Below are positions 34,095 to 42,482 of a DNA stretch of 64,000 bases, one piece after another (positions within the stretch are counted from its first letter, which is position 1; every line of letters begins with the position of its first letter). The notes under the pieces were generated by a model. That model saw nothing but the letters and a program-made list of their open reading frames with translations. It searched no databases and was not told the DNA's origin. Location: contig NZ_PGET01000001.1 in assembly GCF_002797975.1 (NCBI RefSeq), positions 3,224,001 through 3,288,000 of the forward strand. The letters run 5' to 3'. The position numbers and the translations under genes are program-made. This DNA comes from [Clostridium] celerecrescens 18A. Its GTDB lineage: Bacteria; Bacillota; Clostridia; Lachnospirales; Lachnospiraceae.

Positions 34095-34715
34095 TTGAAA
34101 TTCGTTAAGTTCTCCGACTTGTTATTACCTCAACTGCAGGACTTCATACATCATAAGCAGCTTTTGTTCTGCCAGCCCATTCTGGAGGTAAACGGCAGCG
34201 CTTCTTTTACGGAGAACCCTATAGATATTTTGTTACAAATAAAAAAGCTCTACTACAGCAGCATTTCCTTTAAAGAAATGCGCATGTATGAAGAGCATCT
34301 ACATTTTTTTATTGTTATAGGAGAACATAACAATCAGATCTAGCATAAGCTTTCCGCCCAGAAAACACCGCAGCAAAAAGCTTATGACAAAAAGTTTGAT
34401 CTTGTGGCTGAATATATCGGGCAGCACTATATGGAGCCGGTCAGTTTAGAGGACCTAGCTGCTTTTGCAGGCTTCAGCAAATACCATTTTTCCAGAATCT
34501 TTATGGCCTACTACCAGACCTCTCTGCCGGAGTACATCACTTCCGTACGGATTTCCAAGGCAAAAGAGCTGTTGGAAAATCCGGATTTATCCATTATGGA
34601 CGTGGCATTCCAGTCCGGCTTTTTAAGCCTGTCATCCTTTAACCGGACCTTTAAGCAGAGAAACAACTGCACGCCTTCCCAGTTTCGGAAAATGTTCGAC
34701 TATTTTCCGGCCTGA
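34095..34715 (+). pseudogene. Decayed AraC-family regulator (internal amber stop, N-terminus missing)
   Basis: One reading frame runs from about 34095 to the TGA at 34713-34715, interrupted only by TAG at 34341-34343. The part after the stop has two helix-turn-helix motifs of the AraC family (LEDLAAFAGFSKYHFSRIF and IMDVAFQSGFLSLSSFNRTFKQR, ending in CTPSQFRK). The part before it (KQLLFCQPILEVNGSASF...KKLYYSSISFKEMR) resembles the linker helices preceding that domain. An N-terminal ligand domain of about 100 residues is not found upstream, and the first in-frame start is a TTG without a ribosome site. A GTG at 34404 could begin a stand-alone DNA-binding piece but has no ribosome site either. 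It probably once regulated the divergent transporter operon. Confidence 0.8.
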
Positions 34716-34722
34716 TCAGGCC
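34709..34722. terminator. Short palindrome across two convergent stop codons
   Basis: GGCCTGATCAGGCC is a perfect 14-bp palindrome that spans both the AraC-remnant stop and the U32 stop. It may be a weak bidirectional terminator. Confidence 0.35.
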
Positions 34723-35942
34723 TTGCAGCGTAAAATATCGTATTCCTGGGGTACGTCTCCCTCTAACTCTAAGTACAGCACCTGCTTGGAATGGGGGGCG
34801 CTTTCCTGGGACTTTCCTTCTTCGTCATAAATGGCTTTTACAAGGACTTCTAAGTTCCTGCCATCGGGCTTCATCACCTCAATGGTGTCCCCTACCGAAA
34901 ACTTATTCTTCTGTGTGGTACGGGCTAATCCTCTCTCATCCACTGCTTCAATAGTTCCCAGATACGTATAGTTTTTCACATAAGTGTTGTTGTCATAGAT
35001 CTGCGTGGTAGAATCAGGCTTACTAAAATAAAAGCCGGTGGTAAATTCCCGGTAAGTGCATTTACCGATTTCGGAGCGGTACCACTCCATATTGGCCCGG
35101 TAGATTTCAGGGTCTTTGTTATAATCATCAATGGCCTTCCGGTAAGTTCTGGCCACGGTGGCTACATAAAGGGCTGTTTTCATGCGGCCCTCTATCTTAA
35201 AGCTGTCAATCCCCGCATCCATCATCTCCGGGATGTGTTCGATCATACACAAATCCTTGGAATTAAAGATGTAGGTTCCCCGCTCATTTTCATAAACCGG
35301 CATGTATTCTCCCGGTCGTTGTTCTTCAACGATGAAATACTTCCAGCGGCATGGATGGGTACAGGCTCCCTGGTTGGCATCTCTTCCTGTCATAAAATTG
35401 CTTAAAAGACAGCGTCCGGAATAGGAAATGCACATGGCTCCATGGATGAAGCTTTCGATCTCCATATCCTCCGGAATCTGGCTGCGTATTTCTTTTATCT
35501 CTGTCAGAGAAAGCTCCCTGGCGGAAACGACCCGTTTGGCTCCAAGCTGGTGCCAGAACAGATAAGTTCCGTAATTGGTGTTGTTGGCCTGAGTGCTGAT
35601 ATGGATTTCCAGATCCGGCATAATACGCTTTGCAATAGCAAATACTCCCGGATCGGAGATGATCAAGGCGTCAAGGCCTGTTTCCTTTAATTCATTAAAA
35701 TATTCCTCAACTCCGGTCAGGTCATCATTATGGGCCAGAATGTTGGCCGTAACATAGACCTTTACCCCTCTTTCGTGGGCAAAGACGATTCCTTCCCGGA
35801 TCTCTTCCATTGTAAAATTCTTTGCCTTGGCGCGGAGGCCAAAGGCTTCTCCACCGATATAGACAGCATCTGCGCCGTATACTACTGCAGTTTTAAGTAC
35901 TTCCAGGCTGCCTGCCGGAATCAAAAGTTCGGTCTTTCTCAT
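34716..35942 (-). CDS. U32-family protein, tRNA U34 hydroxylase TrhP-like
   Basis: 408 residues with the U32 signature ESFIHGAMCISYSGRCLLSN, whose cysteines and those at ACTHPCRW probably hold an iron-sulfur cluster. The TIM-barrel start is KTELLIPAGSLEVLKTAVVYGADAVYIGG. It lies directly downstream of a TrmR-like methyltransferase gene, as in the Bacillus yrrMNO cluster, where the U32 proteins TrhP1/TrhP2 hydroxylate uridine 34 of tRNA and TrmR methylates the product to mo5U. Only one U32 gene is present here. The older label 'peptidase' is not supported by a protease motif. The start ATG has AAAGGA 6-7 nt upstream, and a family 2 repeat lies in its leader. Confidence 0.85.
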   Translation of the reverse strand: MRKTELLIPAGSLEVLKTAVVYGADAVYIGGEAFGLRAKAKNFTMEEIREGIVFAHERGVKVYVTANILAHNDDLTGVEEYFNELKETGLDALIISDPGVFAIAKRIMPDLEIHISTQANNTNYGTYLFWHQLGAKRVVSARELSLTEIKEIRSQIPEDMEIESFIHGAMCISYSGRCLLSNFMTGRDANQGACTHPCRWKYFIVEEQRPGEYMPVYENERGTYIFNSKDLCMIEHIPEMMDAGIDSFKIEGRMKTALYVATVARTYRKAIDDYNKDPEIYRANMEWYRSEIGKCTYREFTTGFYFSKPDSTTQIYDNNTYVKNYTYLGTIEAVDERGLARTTQKNKFSVGDTIEVMKPDGRNLEVLVKAIYDEEGKSQESAPHSKQVLYLELEGDVPQEYDILRCKA

Positions 35943-35970
35943 GAAAATCCTTTCTTATGTCCATATTTTA

Positions 35971-36014
35971 AAGAAGTCCGACTCGCCTTACGGCTCATCG
36001 AACGTCTAATTTGC
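35971..36014 (-). repeat. Family 2 leader repeat upstream of the U32 gene
   Basis: Minus-strand hairpin TTCGATGAGCC-GTAA-GGCGAGTCGGA preceded by TTAGACG and followed by CTTCTTTAA. A related copy with different but still pairing arms precedes dnaJ (50142-50187). Confidence 0.55.
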
Positions 36015-36068
36015 TAAGTGTCTTATAGGTTAAATTCAGGCCGCCATTTGCTTCCTTCATTAAGTAAA

Positions 36069-36710
36069 TTAGATCAGAATGCTGACGGTGATCCCGTCCC
36101 CGATTGGTACAATGGTCGTTGTAAGCCGTTCAGAATGCTTTAGCTCATATAAGTATTCCCGCATCCGCCCGTGAATGGTCCGGTTCCGTCGCTCCACCGC
36201 ATAGCGGGATTCTATGATATCCCCATCCTGAAGGACATTATCGGAAATCAACATCCCTCCGGGGGCCATAAGCTCTAAGATCCTTGGCAGCCACAAAAGA
36301 TACTGCCCCTTGGCTGCATCCATGAAAACAAGGTCAAAGGGGCGGTCAAGCCCCTTTAATATCTCCTGCGCATCTCCTTCAAGCAAGGTGATCCGCTTAG
36401 TCTCTCCGGCCTCTATAAAATTTTCTTTAGCCTCTGGAATCCTTTTTTCATATTTTTCTATGGTGGTGATATGGCATTCAGGCGGCATAACCTCAGCCAT
36501 TAAAAGAGTAGAGTACCCCACCGCCGTACCAACCTCCAGAATGGCCTTTGGCCTCATGGCAGCCGTCATTGTCTGGAGAAAAGCCGCAGTTTCTTCCCTG
36601 ATGATCGGGACGCCTTCCTGCCTCGCCTTTTTTCCGATCTTTGAAAGGAGCGGGCTTCTGTCTGTTTCCAGAGACTTTATATAATCCGTTATCCTGTCGT
36701 TTACAATCAT
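36069..36710 (-). CDS. trmR: tRNA 5-hydroxyuridine methyltransferase TrmR-like (class I SAM O-methyltransferase)
   Basis: 213 residues of the methyltransferase-3 / COMT-like family. The SAM-binding loop is ILEVGTAVGYSTLLMAE, followed by ITTIEKYEKRIPEAKENF, LLEGDAQEIL and the metal-site DLVFMDAAKGQYLLWL; GGMLISDNVLQDGDI is also typical. It overlaps the upstream MltG-like gene by 4 nt (ATGA) and precedes a U32 hydroxylase gene, the arrangement of the Bacillus yrrLMNO genes. There TrmR makes 5-methoxyuridine at the tRNA wobble position. The assignment rests on family plus context. Confidence 0.85.
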   Translation of the reverse strand: MIVNDRITDYIKSLETDRSPLLSKIGKKARQEGVPIIREETAAFLQTMTAAMRPKAILEVGTAVGYSTLLMAEVMPPECHITTIEKYEKRIPEAKENFIEAGETKRITLLEGDAQEILKGLDRPFDLVFMDAAKGQYLLWLPRILELMAPGGMLISDNVLQDGDIIESRYAVERRNRTIHGRMREYLYELKHSERLTTTIVPIGDGITVSILI

Positions 36711-37102
36711 TTTTTTACTTCCTTTTCCTCTGTATTCTCATTCATCATCTGAAGGATTTCCTTGGAGGTCATGGAAGTGTTTAAGGTATAGTCTCCCGGG
36801 TTTACCTTATAAGCAAAAAACTCCGCCTGTATGATAAAGGAATATTCATTGGATATCAAACCATTATCCTTTAGAAGCTTTGCCGTCTGGGACACAGAAG
36901 TTCCTTTGTTAATAGTTATCTCCTTGTCCCGTCCCGGCTCTGCTTCCATTGCAGAGGCATAGAATATCTCATGGCCGAACTCATATCCTCTTGTAACTCC
37001 CTCATAAAGGAGGAGGATCACCAGGGCAAGGATAATAAGCCTGCTTGAAATCGCAATGACTGCTCCAGTTATTTTATTAATCTCTTTCGTCGCACGGCTC
37101 AT
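36707..37102 (-). CDS. MltG-like membrane protein lacking the transglycosylase domain
   Basis: 131 residues: a cytoplasmic start, one membrane helix (about residues 17-37) and an outside LysM-like segment (ITINKGTSVSQTAKLLKDNGLISNEYSFIIQAEF...VNPGDYTLNTSMTSKEILQMM). This matches the N-terminal half of the endolytic transglycosylase MltG (YrrL), including the I..G.....A..L...G.I and L....G.Y.....M....IL pattern. The catalytic YceG domain of about 200 residues is absent. It sits exactly where mltG lies in Bacillus, just before trmR, and is coupled to it by a 4-nt overlap. It ends with a clean stop and has a good context, so it is more likely a functional short form than a recent truncation. Confidence 0.8.
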   Translation of the reverse strand: MSRATKEINKITGAVIAISSRLIILALVILLLYEGVTRGYEFGHEIFYASAMEAEPGRDKEITINKGTSVSQTAKLLKDNGLISNEYSFIIQAEFFAYKVNPGDYTLNTSMTSKEILQMMNENTEEKEVKK

Positions 37103-37116
37103 ATCCTGCTTCCTTT

Positions 37117-37216
37117 CATCTTATTGCCCGTTTTACAGGGCATAAAGGTATACCCGCAGGGTGTTTCATCTTATTGCCCGTTTTACAGGGCATAAAGGTA
37201 TACCCGCAGGGTGTTT
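37117..37216 (-). repeat. Two tandem family 1 repeats upstream of the MltG-like gene
   Basis: Two identical 50-bp units (37117-37166 and 37167-37216). Hairpin 1 is ACCCTGCGGGT and hairpin 2 is GCCCTGTAAAACGGGC. They fill the gap between the rnj stop and the next start. Confidence 0.88.
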
Positions 37217-37229
37217 CAAGTACCCTGTT

Positions 37230-38897
37230 CTATACTTCCATAATGATTGGCAGAATCATAGGATTCCGTTTCATCCGCTTCCATAAAAAGTCGCTTAAGC
37301 TATCCCGTATCACATTCTTAATCTTACCCCAGTCATTGACATGGCGGTCCAGGCAGTCAGCAACAGCGTCATTGACAACGTTCCTTGCCTCCTCCATTAA
37401 ATCCTCAGACTCTCGCACATAAACAAATCCTCTGGATACAATATCCGGACCTGCCAAAAGCTGATTGGAGTATTTCTCCAGGGTCAGAACCACCACGATA
37501 ATTCCGTTCTGGGCCAGGTTCTGTCTGTCTCTTAAAACGATATTCCCTACATCTCCGACGCCAAGACCATCTACCAGGATTCCTCCTGCCTGCACATGGT
37601 CCACGATCTTCCAGGATTCCTGTCCCAGTTCCACCACATCGCCGGAGGACATGATAATCACATTCTCCTTTGGGGTTCCCATCGCCTGAACCAGATTTTT
37701 CTGGGCCATGATATGACGGTATTCACCGTGCACCGGGATGGCGTATTTGGGACGGACCAGGGCATACATCAACTTGATTTCCTCCTGGCATGCATGTCCC
37801 GATACATGAGTGTCATCGCTGATTACCTCTGCTCCCTTCATGGAAAGCTCGTTAATGACCTTTGAAACAGCCTTTTCATTGCCGGGAATCGGATGGGAGC
37901 TTAAAATTATCACATCGGTCGGCTTAATGGAAATCTTTTTATGAGTGCTGCTTGCCATACGGGAAAGTGCTGCCATGGATTCTCCCTGGCTTCCGGTGGT
38001 GATGAGCACAGTCTGCTCATCGGGGTAATTTTTTAACTGGTCAATTTCAATGAGGGTTCCATCCGGAATATTTATATAGCCAAGCTCACTGGCCGTGCCG
38101 ATTACATTGACCATGCTGCGGCCCTCTACCACTACCTTGCGGCCAAACTTGGCTGCGGAATTGATGACCTGCTGTACCCGGTCCACGTTTGATGCAAAGG
38201 TAGCTACAATGATGCGGTTATTCTTATGGTCTGCAAAAATGTTATCAAAGGTTTTTCCCACGGTCTTTTCCGAAGGAGTAAACCCGGCTCTTGTAGCATT
38301 GGTGCTGTCACACATCATGGCCAGAACGCCCTTTTTGCCCAGCTCGGCAAAACGCTCTAAATCAGCCGGTTCCCCGAATACGGGAGTATAGTCAATCTTA
38401 AAATCGCCTGTATGCAGAATCACGCCGGCCGGTGAAAAAATGGCAAGGGCGGAGGCATCGGCGATGCTGTGGTTGGTTTTGATAAATTCAATACGGAAAC
38501 AGCCTAAATTAACGGACTGCCCATGCTTGATCACCTTTCTCTTGGTGTTTTTCAATAAATTATGTTCTTTCAGCTTGTTCTCGATTAGGGCTATAGTAAG
38601 CTTTGTTCCGTATACCGGCACATTAATATCCCTTAAAATATAAGGAAGAGCGCCGATATGGTCCTCGTGGCCATGAGTGATAACAAATCCCTTTACCTTA
38701 TCAATGTTCTGTTTCAGGTAAGAGACATCCGGTATCACCAGATCGATTCCTAACATATCATCGGTTGGGAATGCCAGTCCGCAGTCCACAATGATGATGC
38801 TGTCTTCACATTCAAAAGCAGTGATATTCATACCGATCTGTTCCATTCCGCCTAAAGGAATGATTTTAACTTTCGCGTTGCTGTCTTGTTTTTTCAA
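37230..38897 (-). CDS. rnj: Ribonuclease J
   Basis: 555 residues, a metallo-beta-lactamase/beta-CASP RNase with endo- and 5'-3' exonuclease activity in mRNA decay and rRNA maturation. The metal motif THGHEDHIG places His75, His77, Asp79 and His80; further ligands lie in TNHSIADASAL and HTGDFKID. The beta-CASP region (VATFASNVDRVQQVI, VEGRSMVNV, TTGSQGESMAALSRM) and the C-terminal VHGEYRH box are present. The start is TTG at 38897 with GGAGG 7 nt upstream; no better ATG exists before the conserved core. fur ends 15 nt upstream. Confidence 0.96.
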   Translation of the reverse strand: MKKQDSNAKVKIIPLGGMEQIGMNITAFECEDSIIIVDCGLAFPTDDMLGIDLVIPDVSYLKQNIDKVKGFVITHGHEDHIGALPYILRDINVPVYGTKLTIALIENKLKEHNLLKNTKRKVIKHGQSVNLGCFRIEFIKTNHSIADASALAIFSPAGVILHTGDFKIDYTPVFGEPADLERFAELGKKGVLAMMCDSTNATRAGFTPSEKTVGKTFDNIFADHKNNRIIVATFASNVDRVQQVINSAAKFGRKVVVEGRSMVNVIGTASELGYINIPDGTLIEIDQLKNYPDEQTVLITTGSQGESMAALSRMASSTHKKISIKPTDVIILSSHPIPGNEKAVSKVINELSMKGAEVISDDTHVSGHACQEEIKLMYALVRPKYAIPVHGEYRHIMAQKNLVQAMGTPKENVIIMSSGDVVELGQESWKIVDHVQAGGILVDGLGVGDVGNIVLRDRQNLAQNGIIVVVLTLEKYSNQLLAGPDIVSRGFVYVRESEDLMEEARNVVNDAVADCLDRHVNDWGKIKNVIRDSLSDFLWKRMKRNPMILPIIMEV

Positions 38898-38912
38898 TAT
38901 TTTACCTCCATC

Positions 38913-39380
38913 TTATGATTTTCCGTCCTGTTCTTCTTCCATTGCCTCCCGGCATTCCCTGCAATACCCGTGCAGCTTCACTTCATGATCGGTCACAAGA
39001 AAACCTGTCCTGTCAAGAAGGGCCTGCTCCAGCGTATCCAGTAAATCGCCTTGAAAGGAAAATACGTTTCCGCATCGGTTGCAAATCGCGTGGTGGTGGT
39101 GATGTCTGGACTCACGATCCAAGCCCCCTAATTCATAGCGGGCGAATCCATCGTCAAAACTGACCTTGTCAATCACAGATAGATCCACAAGTACCTGCAC
39201 GGTCCTGTAAATCGTGGCAAGCCCAATCTCCGGGCACTCCTGCCTGGCCAGATCATAGATCTCTTCCGCAGTCAGGTGCTGCCCGGGGCGCTCTGCCATG
39301 AGTTCCAGTACCAGCATGCGCTGGTTGGTCACCTTGAGTCCTTTCTCTCGAAGCATATTTTTAAATATTTCCTGTTTCAT
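38913..39380 (-). CDS. Fur-family metal/peroxide-responsive regulator
   Basis: 155 residues. A winged helix (LKVTNQRMLVLELMAERPGQHLTAEEIYDLARQECPEIGLATIYRTVQVLVDL) is followed by the regulatory-metal histidine cluster RESRHHHHHAICNRCGNVF. Two CxxC pairs (CNRC, CREC) form a structural zinc site. The subgroup (Fur, PerR or Zur) cannot be settled by eye. GAGGGAC is 5 nt before the ATG. It is in an operon between DUF1292/ruvX and rnj, an order common in Lachnospiraceae. Confidence 0.92.
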   Translation of the reverse strand: MKQEIFKNMLREKGLKVTNQRMLVLELMAERPGQHLTAEEIYDLARQECPEIGLATIYRTVQVLVDLSVIDKVSFDDGFARYELGGLDRESRHHHHHAICNRCGNVFSFQGDLLDTLEQALLDRTGFLVTDHEVKLHGYCRECREAMEEEQDGKS

Positions 39381-39432
39381 TAACAGTCCCTCAATTACTC
39401 ACCATCATTTTTGTGTGAAAGATGCTATTCTT

Positions 39433-39714
39433 TCAAATTTGAATATCCACATCTGCTCCGTCAAGCAGTTCGGAAAATATCTTAAATAAATAATCTATCT
39501 CGTTATCATCCTCTACAAACTCATACAAAGCCTGGCTGTCTTCCTGCTTTGACAAATCCTTTAAGATGTAACATTCCCCTTCGTCATCGTCATCTGCCGC
39601 ATCAGTTACCAGCAGATAATTCATCCCATTAATTCTGGTTTCCTCCAGAACGTAAAACTCCACGTTTTCCCCTGAATCCGTTGTCAGGGTAATCTTCTTC
39701 TCATCACTGTTCAT
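39433..39714 (-). CDS. DUF1292 protein (YrzB-like)
   Basis: 93 residues, very acidic, starting with [33 protein letters not shown], the DUF1292 pattern of a small beta protein with E-rich C-terminal half. Function unknown. Its start overlaps the ruvX stop by 11 nt, with AGGAG 7 nt before the ATG. The order ireB-ruvX-DUF1292 is conserved across Firmicutes (yrzL-yrrK-yrzB in Bacillus). Confidence 0.88.
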   Translation of the reverse strand: MNSDEKKITLTTDSGENVEFYVLEETRINGMNYLLVTDAADDDDEGECYILKDLSKQEDSQALYEFVEDDNEIDYLFKIFSELLDGADVDIQI

Positions 39715-40144
39715 TTCCTGTCTCCTGCTTTAAGCTGTCCAGATAGCCCTGCAGGATCAGCCCTGCCGCCACCTTATCAATGACTGCCTTGCGGTGTTCT
39801 CGTCTTACACCGCTTTCCTGTAAGATTCTCTCCGATGCAACGGTCGTAAGCCGTTCATCCCATAGAATGACGGTAAGTCCTGTCCGCCTCACGAGCATCT
39901 CTTTAAACTGTTCCGTTTTCTCGGCCCGGTCACCGGCCGTATTATTCATATTTTTCGGATAGCCGAGGACAATGGCTTCAATCTCATATTCCCGGATCAG
40001 TTCCTCAATCCGGGCACAGGTCTTTCTCAGTTTATTCTCGTCTTCTCTCGTAATTGTCTCCACTCCCTGGGCGGTTATACCAAGTAAGTCAGAAACTGCA
40101 ACTCCTACAGTTTTAGAACCGTAATCAAGCCCCATAATCCTCAT
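39704..40144 (-). CDS. ruvX: RuvX/YqgF, putative Holliday-junction resolvase-like rRNA-processing nuclease
   Basis: 146 residues from the ATG at 40144, which GGAGG precedes by 5 nt; the longer frame starts with a TTG inside that ribosome site. RNase H-like fold: [18 protein letters not shown] with the first catalytic Asp, [19 protein letters not shown], and [14 protein letters not shown] with the second acid. YqgF matures the 5' end of 16S rRNA in several bacteria. It is followed with overlap by DUF1292. Confidence 0.93.
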   Translation of the reverse strand: MRIMGLDYGSKTVGVAVSDLLGITAQGVETITREDENKLRKTCARIEELIREYEIEAIVLGYPKNMNNTAGDRAEKTEQFKEMLVRRTGLTVILWDERLTTVASERILQESGVRREHRKAVIDKVAAGLILQGYLDSLKQETGNEQ

Positions 40145-40213
40145 ATTTTCCTCCAAGGTTGTTCTTTTTCCAATCTTTATGCAGCAAAAGAAAGCTGGTC
40201 CAAAGCCAACCGT

Positions 40214-40260
40214 ATAAAAACAAACTGTCAGACTCCGCCTATTTCCACTTCATCTGACAG
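40214..40260 (-). terminator. Terminator after ireB
   Basis: On the minus strand the stem CTGTCAGA / TCTGACAG (40260-40253 with 40232-40225) is followed by TTTGTTTTTAT. It separates ireB from ruvX, so ruvX needs its own promoter or read-through. Confidence 0.8.
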
Positions 40261-40284
40261 CTAGACTTATGATTATCCACAGCC

Positions 40285-40545
40285 TTATTTCAACTTCGTA
40301 TCAATATATACTCCCATAAGTTCTTCCAAAATCTCATCCCGCTCAACTTTCATGATAAGACTTCTGGCATTCTTATGGCTGGTAATATAAGTAGGATCTC
40401 CTGACATAATATAGCCCACGATCTGGTTAATAGGATTATAGCCCTTCTCATTAAGGGCAATATAAACCTGCTCCAGCACCTGGCTAACATTCAGTTTATT
40501 TTCCTGCACTGCCTTGAAAAATTGCGTATTATGAATATCGCCCAT
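40285..40545 (-). CDS. ireB: IreB-family regulatory phosphoprotein (UPF0297)
   Basis: 86 residues from the ATG at 40545 (AAAGGA 10 nt upstream; a GTG at 40554 lies too close to that site). The conserved core [45 protein letters not shown] is diagnostic, and the Thr residues of GDPTYIT are where IreK-type PASTA kinases phosphorylate IreB in Enterococcus. It modulates envelope-stress and cephalosporin responses there. It precedes ruvX as in most Firmicutes. Confidence 0.93.
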   Translation of the reverse strand: MGDIHNTQFFKAVQENKLNVSQVLEQVYIALNEKGYNPINQIVGYIMSGDPTYITSHKNARSLIMKVERDEILEELMGVYIDTKLK

Positions 40546-40625
40546 GTTTCTCACGTCCTTTAACTGTTCTACTATATTCTAAACCAAAAGTTTGAATTCG
40601 GCAAGCCAAAAATAAATTTTGTCTC

Positions 40626-41987
40626 TCAATACTTTAAAAATGCCACCTCATCGTTTAGCATCTCCATCAGAGTTCCCTCTTTCACTACGCCCTTTAAGCC
40701 TTCTTCAAAGGGTATTGCAGCCTTCACATATTCTCTGGTGTGGCCGATCATGTAATGAACGTCATTCCACCAGTAATCCTCTTCCATAAGTACCTCGGTC
40801 CTGGATCCTAACCATGACTTCCGATACTCTAAGGACATTTCCTTCTCCAGGCAAAGGAGTTCATTGCTGCGCACCGCCTTTATGGATTCCGGGATCTGGT
40901 CCGGCATCACTGCCGCCCTGGTGCCGTTTCTTTTGGAATATTTAAAAACATGCATCTCATAGAACTGAACATTTTTCAAATATTCTTTTGTCACCTGGAA
41001 GTCTTCGGAGCTTTCTCCCGGGAATCCTACGATCACATCTGTGGTAATGGCAGGATTTTTAAATGCCTTCCGCAAAATCTGACAGCGGTTTAAATAATCC
41101 TCCGTGGTGTAATGGCGGTTCATTCGCTTTAAGGTATTATCACATCCGCTTTGCAGGGATAAGTGGAAATGGGGACATATTTTATGAAGTCCTGCCAGTT
41201 CTGACGCAAACTCTTCCGTTACAATCCTGGGTTCTAAGGAACCAAGGCGGATCCGCTTTAAGCCTTCCACTTCGTGAATGCTCTTAATCAGATCCAGAAG
41301 AGTAAGCCGTTCTTCCTCTGGAAAATCCTTTCCATAGGAGCTTAAATGTATTCCTGTTAGTACGATCTCCTGAAAGCCGGAAGCGGTCAGACGTTTTACT
41401 TCTTCCGCCACCTCATCGGGCTTCCGGCTTCTTACTCGTCCCCTGGTGTATGGTATGATGCAGTAGCTGCAAAACTGGTTGCAGCCATCCTGGACCTTGA
41501 TAAATGCCCTTGTATGGTCTGAGATCTTGTCAATGGACAGATTCTCGTACACCATAGTGTCATTGATATCAATAACAGTTTCCACCGCTTCAACAGGCGC
41601 AGCGGACTGACCGGAGGATATGTCTTCTTCCGGCTTCTTCTTTTGGGCAAAGTAATCTTCCAGAATAGAAACCAGTTCGGTCTTTTTATTGTTGCCAACG
41701 ACTAAATCCACCGCTTCATCCTTTTTAAGCTCTTCTCCTGCTGCCTGGACGTAGCATCCGGCCGCCACGACCACTGCCTCCGGATTCATCTTCTTTGCCC
41801 TGTGGAGCATCTGCCTTGATTTACGATCCGCGATATTCGTTACGGAGCATGTATTAATGATATAAACATCTGCCCCTTCCGCAAAAGGAACGATCTCATA
41901 TCCTGCGTTTTCAAGAAGCTGCTGCATGGCTTCTGTTTCATAGGAATTAACCTTGCATCCTAGATTATGCAGGGCTGCCTTTTTCAT
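40626..41987 (-). CDS. mtaB: tRNA t6A37 methylthiotransferase MtaB
   Basis: 453 residues. The N-terminal methylthiotransferase domain (LHNLGCKVNSYETEAM, INTCSVTNIADRKSRQ, AAGCYVQ) has three cysteines for the auxiliary [4Fe-4S] cluster. The radical-SAM core has CNQFCSYCIIPYTRGRVRSR (CxxxCxxC), and a TRAM-like C-terminus follows from about residue 385. It converts t6A to ms2t6A next to the anticodon of ANN-decoding tRNAs. The start 'LGCKVNSYE' fits MtaB rather than MiaB or RimO. AGGAG is 8 nt before the ATG. Confidence 0.93.
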   Translation of the reverse strand: MKKAALHNLGCKVNSYETEAMQQLLENAGYEIVPFAEGADVYIINTCSVTNIADRKSRQMLHRAKKMNPEAVVVAAGCYVQAAGEELKKDEAVDLVVGNNKKTELVSILEDYFAQKKKPEEDISSGQSAAPVEAVETVIDINDTMVYENLSIDKISDHTRAFIKVQDGCNQFCSYCIIPYTRGRVRSRKPDEVAEEVKRLTASGFQEIVLTGIHLSSYGKDFPEEERLTLLDLIKSIHEVEGLKRIRLGSLEPRIVTEEFASELAGLHKICPHFHLSLQSGCDNTLKRMNRHYTTEDYLNRCQILRKAFKNPAITTDVIVGFPGESSEDFQVTKEYLKNVQFYEMHVFKYSKRNGTRAAVMPDQIPESIKAVRSNELLCLEKEMSLEYRKSWLGSRTEVLMEEDYWWNDVHYMIGHTREYVKAAIPFEEGLKGVVKEGTLMEMLNDEVAFLKY

Positions 41988-42046
41988 CTTGTTTTCTCCT
42001 ATCTAAATAATCCTTTTATTTTCAGTATTTTCATGTAAATTTACCA

Positions 42047-42075
42047 TTGACTTTTGTACAATATATCAGTAGTAT
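42047..42075 (+). promoter_or_regulatory. Promoter candidate of the HPr-like gene
   Basis: TTGACT (42047-42052), 17-bp spacer, TAGTAT (42070-42075), in the divergent gap to mtaB. Confidence 0.45.
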
Positions 42076-42147
42076 TGAAGTGATTAAGGGTCTGTTCCCA
42101 GGCAGGCCCTCATTAAATAAAAGAGCTCACTCAAGGAGGTTTTTCAC

Positions 42148-42381
42148 ATGAAAACAGTTCGTATATCTTTAAATTCCATCGATAAAGTAAAATCTTTTGT
42201 AAATGATTTAACAAAGTTTGATACCGATTTTGATCTTGTTTCCGGCAGATACGTAATTGACGCAAAATCTATTATGGGCATCTTCAGCCTGGATCTTTCC
42301 AAACCCATTGATTTAAATATCCACTCTGAAAATAATGCTGATGAAATCTTAAGCGTGTTATCTCCATACATTGTAGATTAA
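42148..42381 (+). CDS. HPr-fold protein without the catalytic histidine (Crh-like)
   Basis: 77 residues with the HPr fold. The regulatory-serine segment KSIMGIFSLDL (Ser41, equivalent to Ser46 of HPr) is intact, but the region that should read GIHARPA is replaced by NSIDKVKSF. There is thus no histidine to accept phosphate from enzyme I. The same combination is known from Bacillus Crh, which acts only through Ser46 phosphorylation in carbon catabolite control. AGGAGG lies 9 nt before the ATG. It is a single gene with its own promoter and a strong terminator. Confidence 0.82.
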   Translation: MKTVRISLNSIDKVKSFVNDLTKFDTDFDLVSGRYVIDAKSIMGIFSLDLSKPIDLNIHSENNADEILSVLSPYIVD

Positions 42382-42434
42382 GAATCAGCCGTTCGATCAG
42401 CCGCCAGGTGAATTGAACTTCTATAATGTCTTTC

Positions 42435-42482
42435 GGGGTCCGGCCTTTTCCAAAAGGAGCCGGACCCCGATTTTATTTTTTT
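42435..42482 (+). terminator. Terminator after the HPr-like gene
   Basis: The 10-bp stem GGGGTCCGGC / GCCGGACCCC, extended by CTTTTCC and AAAAGGA, is followed by TTTTATTTTTT. It is between convergent genes; the T tract serves the plus strand. Confidence 0.93.

Noticed and set aside
34404..34715. Stand-alone small AraC-type DNA-binding protein starting at GTG 34404
   Set aside because: No ribosome site, and the frame continues upstream through a single TAG into recognisable AraC linker sequence, so a pseudogene is more likely.
34716..35942. Collagenase-type peptidase U32
   Set aside because: No protease motif is visible and the neighbour trmR points to tRNA U34 hydroxylation.
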